DNA of 5,031 bases from a bacterium (GTDB taxonomy: Bacteria; Chlamydiota; Chlamydiia; Chlamydiales; JAFEGQ01), in the NCBI GenBank assembly GCA_021809305.1, contig JAKBAF010000116.1, positions 1-5,031 on the forward strand, in the 5' to 3' direction. Below are positions 1-5,031 of this stretch, one piece after another. The notes below the pieces were generated by a model. The model did no database searches, had not been told where the DNA came from, and saw only the letters and a list, made by a program, of their open reading frames with translations. Within the stretch, counting starts at the first letter, position 1. Each line of letters opens with the position of its first letter. A program made the position numbers and the translations under genes.

Positions 1-463
1 GATCGAAGCGATGAGCATTCAGGGGGCCACAGACGAGATCATCGGGGATATCCTCGTCATCCAGAACCGCTCAACTTTAGGTGTGACAGAGGAGCAGATC
101 CTCCAGCTGATACGCACCCACGCCCTCAAAATAATTGTTGCTGAAAAGGCGATGCGCGTTGAGCTTGGTAGCGGAAAGAATACCGAGATCAAGGATCGGG
201 TGGGACGCGCCTTTGGCCTATTGCGCCACTCCTACCAGCTAGAGGCGGTGGAGACATGGGGAGCCTTAAGCCTCATCAAGCTCGGCCTCGATCTGGGGTG
301 GGTGGAAGGGACCTCTCATGCCGTGCTAAACGATCTGCTCATCACCTCTCGCAGGGCCCATCTTGTCTGCGAGTATACAGAGGACATCCCTCACGACGCC
401 ATCGGGATGCGCCGGGCAGAGTACGTCCACGCCTCGCTTGGCGATACCCACCTTACGATCTAG
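1..463 (+). CDS. mcsB: Protein-arginine kinase McsB (ATP:guanido phosphotransferase), C-terminal part, 5' end outside window
   Basis: Family role: McsB transfers phosphate from ATP to arginine side chains of proteins, in Firmicutes marking them for ClpCP degradation together with McsA and CtsR. Only the last 153 residues are visible; the frame is open at the left edge (codons for I-E-A precede the first ATG at 11), so that ATG is internal. Seen: the phosphagen-kinase C-terminal block with a QNRSTLG stretch (family: ISNxxTLG) at visible residues 21-27, a GLLRHSYQLE segment, LGLDLGWVEG, SRRAHL and a final MRRA. These resemble chlamydial McsB as I remember it. Odd points: the usual RGxxGE motif reads QGATDE (residues 7-12) with a loop about three residues shorter, and the usual RDxxRA phosphoarginine-binding motif reads IGMRRA (401-418). 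Its TAG overlaps the end of proA on the other strand. No terminator is visible after the stop. Activity could be altered, but the N-terminal catalytic residues are out of view. Confidence 0.85.
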   Translation, partial: IEAMSIQGATDEIIGDILVIQNRSTLGVTEEQILQLIRTHALKIIVAEKAMRVELGSGKNTEIKDRVGRAFGLLRHSYQLEAVETWGALSLIKLGLDLGWVEGTSHAVLNDLLITSRRAHLVCEYTEDIPHDAIGMRRAEYVHASLGDTHLTI

Positions 464-1706
464 TCGCGTAAGTACCCTGGACCACCCATTTATAGCTTGT
501 CAGCTCCTTCAGGCCGAGGGGGCCGCGCGCATGAATCTTTTGAGTGCTAACGGCAGCCTCAGCGCCAAGTCCAAACTGAGCGCCATCGGTAAAGCAGGTC
601 GCTGCATTGACATAGACGGCTGCTGAATCGACCTCCCTCACAAATCGCTCAGCGTTTTGCACCGATTCGGTAAGAATACCATCGCTGTGGCCCGTGCTAT
701 GGCGGCCAATATGGTGGATGGCCTCTGTGATCCCATCAACTACCTTAATGCCAAGCTTAAGAGAGAGCCATTCGCGATCCCAGTCGCTCGGGTGGGCGAG
801 TTGAGCCATTACCCCCTCTTGCCCTGAAAGCAGCTTAAACGCCCTCTCATCGCAGGAGAACTCTACCTGAGGAAGCGTTGCTGCAATAGCTGGGATAAAC
901 TCCACAGCAATTGCAGAGTGGACAAGTAGGGTCTCTAGAGCATTGCAGACAGAGGGTCGCCGGATCTTCGAATTACTGATGACCCTAAACGCCCCCTCCC
1001 ACTCCACCTCGCTATCGACAAAGAGGTGGCAGACACCTATTCCGCCTGTGATCACCGGAATGGTGCTCTTCTCACGGCAGAGGGCGTGGAGGGCCGCCCC
1101 TCCTCGAGGGATAATCAGATCGATATAGTGATGAAGGCGCAAAAGCTCCTCAATCACCGCGCGATCGGGCGTCTCAATGAGATGGATCAGATCGGATGGG
1201 AGCCCCTCCTCAACAAGCGCTTGTGTGATGAGCTTCGCAAAGGCCATATTAGTGAGAAGGGCTTCCTTACCCCCGCGCAAGAGGGCGCCGTTTGCCGTTT
1301 TGATCGCAAGAGCTGCGATGTCGACTGTGACATTGGGCCTCGCCTCATAGATCACGCCAATGACGCCGATTGGCACTCGATGCTTGGAGATTTTGAGTCC
1401 ATCTGGCCGCTCGAAGCTCTCAAAGACCTCGCCGATGGGGTCTTTTAGCGCTGCTACCATGCGCACATCAGCCCCAATAGCCTCCAGCCTCCCCTCAAGG
1501 CTGAGCCGATCGAGTAGAGGGGGTGTCAACCCTGCAGCTTCTCCCGCCTTTAGATCCGCTCGGTTGGCCTCAAGTAGCCCTTCTTGCTGGCTTAAGATAA
1601 GATCCGCAAGACGCAGAAGGGCCGCCTCCCTTCGTTCGGAGTGGGTCCCAGCTACAAGCAGGCTTGCCGCTTTGATCCGCTTGCCAATATCACTCAGACT
1701 TGTCAT
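453..1706 (-). CDS. proA: Glutamate-5-semialdehyde dehydrogenase (gamma-glutamyl phosphate reductase) ProA
   Basis: Cytosolic, NADPH-dependent reduction of gamma-glutamyl phosphate to glutamate-5-semialdehyde, the second step of proline synthesis. The 417-residue length is that of a complete bacterial ProA. Seen: the aldehyde-dehydrogenase-type nucleotide-binding half (PIGVIGVIYEARPNVT at 112-127, RGGKEA at 144-149), the catalytic cysteine Cys254 in RRPSVCNALETLLVH, and the ProA signature at 323-344, which fits V-x5-A-[LIV]-x-H-I-x2-H-S-T-x-H-S-D-x-I at every position. The C-terminal block has VYVNAATCFTDG, FGLGAEAAVSTQKIHARGP and LTSYK. The ATG at 1704-1706 sits inside the end of proB and has a GAGG ribosome site seven bases upstream; the overlap of 17 bp implies translational coupling, and ProB and ProA are known to associate so that the labile acyl phosphate is handed over. 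Its 3' end overlaps mcsB tail to tail by 11 bp. No key residue is missing. Confidence 0.98.
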   Translation of the reverse strand: MTSLSDIGKRIKAASLLVAGTHSERREAALLRLADLILSQQEGLLEANRADLKAGEAAGLTPPLLDRLSLEGRLEAIGADVRMVAALKDPIGEVFESFERPDGLKISKHRVPIGVIGVIYEARPNVTVDIAALAIKTANGALLRGGKEALLTNMAFAKLITQALVEEGLPSDLIHLIETPDRAVIEELLRLHHYIDLIIPRGGAALHALCREKSTIPVITGGIGVCHLFVDSEVEWEGAFRVISNSKIRRPSVCNALETLLVHSAIAVEFIPAIAATLPQVEFSCDERAFKLLSGQEGVMAQLAHPSDWDREWLSLKLGIKVVDGITEAIHHIGRHSTGHSDGILTESVQNAERFVREVDSAAVYVNAATCFTDGAQFGLGAEAAVSTQKIHARGPLGLKELTSYKWVVQGTYATRS

Positions 1707-2817
1707 GACTCTGCCTCATCATCGTTAATTGGTCGCGATGGACCACCTCATCCCCTCGGCTGTAGCCCAAGGTCTTCTCGATCTCTTTTGAATGGAGGCC
1801 TATAATTCGCTCAAGCTCCTCACTTGAATAGCTGGCAAGGCCAACGGCCACTCGATGCCCCTCATTTGAGAGGATATCAACAAGTGCGCCGCGATTAAAT
1901 GTCCCCACCACCTGGACAACCCCTTTTGGCAGAAGGCTCGATCCTCGCGCTTTTAAGCTAAGCTCAGCTCCAGGATCGATGATAATGCCACCTTGGGGCT
2001 CCTCAGCTAGAAGCCAGCGCTTGCGGCTCTCCAAGGGTTGGTGGCGCGCCACAAACCTTGTCCCCATCGTTTCGCCATGAGCGACCCGGATGATGCTGTC
2101 ATGCGCCAAGGAGGAGGCGATCACCACCTCTGTGCCGCTCTCGACAGCAAGCCTTGCAGCCGTCAGTTTCGTTGCCATCCCACCTGTACCAACGGCTGTT
2201 CCAGAGCCCGTTGCCGCCAGAAGATGGCCCTCTTCAATCTTCGCCACAATGGGTATGAGCTTAGCTGTTGGGTCGAGGCGCGGATCGGCTGTAAAGAGCC
2301 CCTCCTGATCGGTCATCAAAGCGAGGAGGTCGGCATCAATTAGGTTGGCTACGAGGGCTGAGAGGGTGTCATTATCGCCAAAGCGCATCCGCTTCACCGC
2401 AACCACATCGTTCTCATTCACAATGGGGATGACGCCGTGGGAGAGGAGGGTTAGAAGGGTGTCTCGAATATTCAGGTAGTGGACTCGGTTAACAAAGTCG
2501 CTGCGAGATAAGAGGACCTGCCCAACCACCACCCTGTAGTTGGCAAAGAACTCCGACCAGAGGTGCATAAGGCGCACCTGGCCAATGGAAGCTAGCATCT
2601 GTTTCAGTGGAAGGGAGCGATCCGACCTCTTTTTGGCCATGACCTCGCGACCAGCTGAGACCGCCCCTGAGGTGACAACCACCACCCCAAACCCCTCCTG
2701 CCGCAAAAGGACGAGCTGGCGCGTAATCTCCAGCATCCGCGGGCGAGAGAGGGCGTGGTTCTCATCTGTTAGGGTGCTCGTCCCGAGTTTGACGACAATG
2801 AGCTTGCGCGTAGACAT
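1690..2817 (-). CDS. proB: Glutamate 5-kinase ProB (amino-acid kinase plus PUA domain)
   Basis: Cytosolic ATP-dependent phosphorylation of glutamate to gamma-glutamyl phosphate, the committed and normally proline-inhibited step of proline synthesis. At 375 residues it is the two-domain form, like the E. coli enzyme (367 as I recall). Seen, amino-acid kinase domain about 1-255: VVKLGTSTL with Lys10, VTSGAVSAGRE at 48-58, VNEND at 133-137, FGDNDTLSAL at 146-155, LMTDQEGLFTADPR at 167-180 and GTGGMATKL with Lys217. PUA domain about 275-355: GSSLLPKGV at 292-300, FNRG, and the closing KTLGYSRGDEVVHRDQL. The ATG at 2817 is the first possible start because an in-frame TAA lies nine bases above it (2827-2829), and it places Lys10 as in E. 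coli. No Shine-Dalgarno sequence stands at normal distance; the nearest GGAGG is 22 bases upstream. Overlaps proA; follows ORF A by 43 bp, so one transcript is possible. Confidence 0.98.
   Translation of the reverse strand: MSTRKLIVVKLGTSTLTDENHALSRPRMLEITRQLVLLRQEGFGVVVVTSGAVSAGREVMAKKRSDRSLPLKQMLASIGQVRLMHLWSEFFANYRVVVGQVLLSRSDFVNRVHYLNIRDTLLTLLSHGVIPIVNENDVVAVKRMRFGDNDTLSALVANLIDADLLALMTDQEGLFTADPRLDPTAKLIPIVAKIEEGHLLAATGSGTAVGTGGMATKLTAARLAVESGTEVVIASSLAHDSIIRVAHGETMGTRFVARHQPLESRKRWLLAEEPQGGIIIDPGAELSLKARGSSLLPKGVVQVVGTFNRGALVDILSNEGHRVAVGLASYSSEELERIIGLHSKEIEKTLGYSRGDEVVHRDQLTMMRQSHDKSE
1714..1717 (-). promoter_or_regulatory. Ribosome binding site of proA
   Basis: On the minus strand TGAGG followed by seven bases (CAGAGTC) precedes the proA ATG. 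The site lies within the last codons of proB, so ribosomes finishing proB could re-initiate at proA. It supports the ATG at 1706 as the start. Confidence 0.7.
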
Positions 2818-2844
2818 GAGATTACATTAGCGCGAGTGGCCTCC

Positions 2845-2856
2845 CTCTTGCAAGAG
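2845..2856. repeat. Perfect 12-bp palindrome in the ORF A-proB gap
   Basis: CTCTTGCAAGAG reads the same on both strands. It lies in the 43-bp gap between the ORF A stop and the proB start, just before the GGAGG at 2840-2844. No T-run follows in either direction, so it is not a typical terminator. It could be an operator for proBA or chance; nothing in the sequence decides this. Confidence 0.4.
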
Positions 2857-2860
2857 CTGG

Positions 2861-4195
2861 TTAGTCGCCTTTCAAGGTTAATCGAAATAGGTTCGAGCCT
2901 TCTTCCCGCTGGAAGCCAAAAAGGCTCAAGAGAAGGCGTCTCGATGTGGGGTCACCATCATCCGAAGAAGAGGAACATTCGGTGGCAGCATTAAGCTCGG
3001 GTAGTTCCCGCGCAACATCTCTTAAAAAACTGTTGGCGTCAGAGAGTGGGAAGGTTGACGCTACCCCCAAAATCTCTATAGGCACAAGCTCACCTTGATT
3101 CTCTTTAGGGAGCCTGAAGACAGCCTGAATGCGGCCCTCTTTTTCAGTGTATTTACCCCCTTCAACTGCACTAATTTTATCCCCTCGAGCGATCAAATAA
3201 CGCCCTTCCTGGAAGATGTTAACTTCTATTCCTTCCGATTCTTCAATAAGCTGCGCAATTTGCTCTTTCTCATCTAGTGTCAGGAAGTCTTGCGACTTTA
3301 TGGAGAGATCCATCTTCTGTGGAGCCATATCTAGACGGTGAAGAGGCTGCATTGACTCGAACTGATTCGAGGGAGCCCCCGATTGAAAGCATATCTCCTT
3401 ACCACGAAGACCTTCTAAACTCTCCTCCCACGCCACTTTAACTGAATTCCAGTAAGTACCACCATTGCGGCGCTTTCCATGATTCGCCTGAATGGCTTCC
3501 CCATCTTCTATGATCTTTGACCTTAGATAGTCTGAGACCTTTCCCATCTGAAGGAGACAAAAAAGGTAGGCGGGCCGATTTAAAAACTCCAGCTCATCTA
3601 CTGAAGAGATCCGCTCCTGAAGCTCGTGAATATGCCATAAGAGAGTGAAATTTTCTTTATTTTCTAAGATATTAGCCATGAAACCCAGGAGAGCTGACCC
3701 CGGGGCTCTTCTTTCTCCTCTCTCTTCACCAACAACTAATGCAAAATCATCGCCCACCGCCGCCCTTTTTTTCGATGGAACTACAAAGCAGTAGAGAACG
3801 ACAGAGGAGAGGCCCCCGGCGCCAACCAGCATCACCTTCTGGCTCCTTGGGAGGCGATCCTGTAGTTTCATCATTATCGCCAAGGCGCAAAGGAGGGGTA
3901 GTGCTATAAAAAACGTTCTCGCCAGCGGACGGCCTGGCTGATAGTCTTCTTCTCGACGTTTGTATACAGGGGGCAAGATGGGTTCTAAGCCGCCCTCTTC
4001 AGCCTCTTTGGGCGCTGTAAAACAGCAGACGACAATCGCTGAGAGGCTCCCGCCCGTTGCCAGAATGGCTTGCTGAATTTTGGAGAGCCTTTCACGAAAG
4101 ATGACCATCACAAATCCGTATGAGGCCAATGGAAGCGAGACTAGAATTGGCCGCTCATACTTTTTACATGTATCCCAAGCTTCTATGCACTCCAT
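2861..4195 (-). CDS. ORF A: membrane protein with two duplicated hydrophobic hairpins and a degenerate GNAT-like C-terminal domain; unknown function
   Basis: Not recognised as a named gene; 444 residues. Seen: four hydrophobic segments in two hairpins, about 16-33/40-60 and 93-110/119-139, separated by a charged, proline-containing linker. The two hairpins align without gaps at an offset of 78 residues. Then comes a soluble region: a helical module about 185-290 (LNRP at 205-208, SDYLR at 221-225, WEESLEGLRGK at 256-266, LHRLDMAP at 285-292), then a GNAT-like region about 295-440 with RYLIAR at 332-337 and DPTSRR...FGFQ at 415-429. A Ser/Asp-rich stretch lies at 408-415. The module and the GNAT-like region match ORF B, so the two are paralogues. 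The usual acetyl-CoA loop is not visible (GVASTFPLSDAN at 377-388), so catalysis is doubtful. Short-looped hairpin pairs near the N terminus are the mark of chlamydial inclusion-membrane (Inc) proteins; an Inc role is an inference. The ATG at 4195 is the first start after an in-frame TAA at 4208-4210, with a weak GGGATGG in front. More A/T-rich than proBA. Confidence 0.9.
   Translation of the reverse strand: MECIEAWDTCKKYERPILVSLPLASYGFVMVIFRERLSKIQQAILATGGSLSAIVVCCFTAPKEAEEGGLEPILPPVYKRREEDYQPGRPLARTFFIALPLLCALAIMMKLQDRLPRSQKVMLVGAGGLSSVVLYCFVVPSKKRAAVGDDFALVVGEERGERRAPGSALLGFMANILENKENFTLLWHIHELQERISSVDELEFLNRPAYLFCLLQMGKVSDYLRSKIIEDGEAIQANHGKRRNGGTYWNSVKVAWEESLEGLRGKEICFQSGAPSNQFESMQPLHRLDMAPQKMDLSIKSQDFLTLDEKEQIAQLIEESEGIEVNIFQEGRYLIARGDKISAVEGGKYTEKEGRIQAVFRLPKENQGELVPIEILGVASTFPLSDANSFLRDVARELPELNAATECSSSSDDGDPTSRRLLLSLFGFQREEGSNLFRLTLKGD
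3770..4153 (-). repeat. Tandem duplication of a transmembrane hairpin inside ORF A
   Basis: Residues 15-64 (4004-4153) and 93-142 (3770-3919) align ungapped, with 16 identities in 50 positions counted by hand. Shared positions include LPL at the start, R-L in the turn, Q just after it, then L...G.LS..V..CF..P at the end. Each unit is two hydrophobic stretches with a short charged turn (RERLSK and QDRLPRSQK). The 28-residue linker between the units is charged and proline-containing. The copies have diverged in DNA, so the duplication is old. Confidence 0.75.
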
Positions 4196-4207
4196 ACAAC
4201 CATCCCG

Positions 4208-4242
4208 TTAATTTATATTATCTTTAATTATATATAAATTAA
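4208..4242. repeat. A/T-only 11-bp perfect inverted repeat in the ORF B-ORF A spacer
   Basis: TTAATTTATAT at 4208-4218 is the exact reverse complement of ATATAAATTAA at 4232-4242, with a 13-base loop. It sits 13 bases in front of the ORF A start. A T-run at 4246-4251 follows on the plus strand, where no gene needs a terminator. It may be an operator or a weak hairpin between the two genes. In such an A/T-rich spacer chance symmetry is also possible. Confidence 0.45.
4227..4232 (-). promoter_or_regulatory. Candidate -10 box for ORF A
   Basis: The minus strand has an exact TATAAT here, 31 bases upstream of the ORF A ATG, inside the A/T-rich spacer 4196-4261. No good -35 box stands at 17 bases (TTTTAA, three of six). 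Similar A/T strings around it, such as GATAAT at 4217-4222, make the exact choice uncertain. If real, ORF A and possibly proBA would have a promoter separate from ORF B. Confidence 0.3.
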
Positions 4243-4261
4243 TAATTTTTTAAAACGAAAT

Positions 4262-5031
4262 TCAATTAACTGCTTTTGATTTCGATAGGAATTGCTTGCT
4301 AGTGGCCCTCATACAGACTCTTTCAGCTGTTGAAGAGGTCGCCTGAAAACCCGCCGCCTCATAAAGGCGCCGTGCCGCCCTGTTTTTGGGATCTACATCG
4401 CAAAAGAGGTAGGGAGCCTCCCTGACAAGGGATACTTCGTTTGAGACGCCCTTAAAGAGGTCGAAGACCCCAAATCTTGCGTGAGAGGCTCGTCTGACAA
4501 GACAGGACATTAGGGGCGATCGATCTGGCTCCGCTTCGTTCTGAGAGTAGACCACCATAGCCACGACCTTGTTCGTCTCATCTCTTGCAAGTAGCAGGGT
4601 GCGATCCGGTATATCGGCTTGGTAGGAGCTCCATCGACGATCTCTCATATCCGAGGTAACCTCACCAAAAGACTCCTGTAAAATGTCCAATACCTGATCG
4701 AGATCATCGCCTTTTAGCGAGGAATGCTTGGTAACATGCAATTCAGGTGGCGCTTGCTCCATCCGAGAGAGAGCTAGGGAGGTATCGAAGAGGAGTCGTG
4801 GTCCTACGTCATTAGCCACCACAACCGGCTTGCCATGCAAACCTGCAAGGGCCTCGCGCCATTTAGCAGAGATCTCCGCAAAGTGAAGAGAATCGCGCCG
4901 CACGCGCAGGTGATCCGATAGACGGGCAAGTTCATCATGAAGGGCGTGGTGCTCCCAGGGGTGATTTAAGCGAATTTCACCAAGGGAGGCGGCACTTGCC
5001 GAAATGGCCTCCCACTGAGAAAGAGAGGTCG
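4262..5031 (-). CDS. ORF B: GNAT-family acetyltransferase-like protein, N terminus outside window
   Basis: Probable acyl-CoA N-acyltransferase of unknown substrate. The frame is open to the right edge (first full codon at 5027-5029), giving 255 visible residues; the GTG at 4901-4903 is internal, as residues before it match ORF A too. Seen, numbering from the first visible residue: a helical module about 1-95 with LNHP (21-24), LSDHLR (37-42), WREALAGLHGK (57-67) and LSRMEQAP (87-94); a GNAT-like domain about 95-240 with strands TLLLARD and KVVAMVVYS (about 144-162), a divergent acetyl-CoA loop region with HARFGVFDLF (about 183-192), and the closing motif YLFCDVDPKNRAARRLYEAA plus GFQ (207-229), which is typical GNAT (V-x-P-x-N-x-x-A-x-x-LY-x-x-x-GF). 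A short basic tail follows. No hydrophobic hairpins are visible, but the N terminus is missing. Paralogue of ORF A, which follows after 66 bp on the same strand. Substrate could be a small molecule or a protein. Confidence 0.8.
   Translation of the reverse strand, partial: TSLSQWEAISASAASLGEIRLNHPWEHHALHDELARLSDHLRVRRDSLHFAEISAKWREALAGLHGKPVVVANDVGPRLLFDTSLALSRMEQAPPELHVTKHSSLKGDDLDQVLDILQESFGEVTSDMRDRRWSSYQADIPDRTLLLARDETNKVVAMVVYSQNEAEPDRSPLMSCLVRRASHARFGVFDLFKGVSNEVSLVREAPYLFCDVDPKNRAARRLYEAAGFQATSSTAERVCMRATSKQFLSKSKAVN

Noticed and set aside
11..463. A complete 150-residue gene starting at the ATG at 11
   Set aside because: The frame is open upstream and the protein is clearly only the C-terminal part of a McsB-type kinase.
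1026..1728. Plus-strand open frames opposite proA (1026-1448 and 1360-1728)
   Set aside because: They lie antisense to a fully conserved ProA and have no recognisable protein features.
2038..2343. Plus-strand open frames opposite proB
   Set aside because: They are antisense shadows of conserved ProB sequence with no plausible domain.
2818..2860. Rho-independent terminator between ORF A and proB
   Set aside because: The palindrome gives at best a four-pair stem and no T-run follows.
4208..4251. Plus-strand terminator made of the A/T inverted repeat and the T-run
   Set aside because: The stem has no G or C pairs and no plus-strand gene ends there.
4262..4903. A 213-residue ORF B beginning at the GTG at 4901-4903
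   Set aside because: The frame continues without a stop to the window edge, and the upstream residues (LNHP, LSDHLR) match ORF A, so this GTG is internal.
1..5031. tRNA or rRNA genes, CRISPR array, insertion sequence or transposase
   Set aside because: No such repeat pattern, cloverleaf or transposase-like protein was found; the window is almost fully occupied by five genes.

Overview
The window carries five protein genes and is almost fully coding. Gene content and the style of the guanido-kinase fragment point to the Chlamydiae, probably an environmental, chlamydia-like lineage. A McsB-type protein arginine kinase end matches the chlamydial form as I remember it (a GLL.HS.QLE..ET..ALS segment and a RRAHL motif). 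Next to it lie proline-biosynthesis genes, which the Chlamydia genus itself lacks, and a protein with chlamydial Inc-like hydrophobic hairpins. G+C is around one half by eye, higher than in most described chlamydiae. The lineage assignment is an inference from remembered sequences, not from a search.

Layout, left to right. The 3' end of mcsB (+ strand) enters from the left edge and stops at 463. It converges on, and overlaps by 11 bp, the end of proA (- strand, 453-1706). proA is preceded on its own strand by proB (1690-2817); the two overlap by 17 bp and are clearly translated as a pair. Upstream of proB, after a 43-bp gap, lies an unrecognised 444-residue membrane protein (2861-4195, here ORF A). 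A 66-bp, very A/T-rich spacer (4196-4261) separates it from the 3' part of a GNAT-like acetyltransferase gene (4262 to the right edge, here ORF B), whose frame stays open out of the window.

How the genes relate. ProB and ProA perform the first two steps of proline synthesis from glutamate; a proC partner is not in the window. ORF A and ORF B are diverged paralogues: they share a helical module (LNxP, SDxLR, WxExLxGLxGK, LxR[LM][DE]xAP) followed by a GNAT-like domain ending in DPxxR...GFQ. ORF A has added, or kept, an N-terminal pair of duplicated membrane hairpins, while its acetyl-CoA loop looks lost. This membrane-anchored, apparently degenerate GNAT protein beside a more normal GNAT paralogue is the most novel item here. 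The McsB fragment also shows changes at positions important for ATP and phosphoarginine binding in the family.
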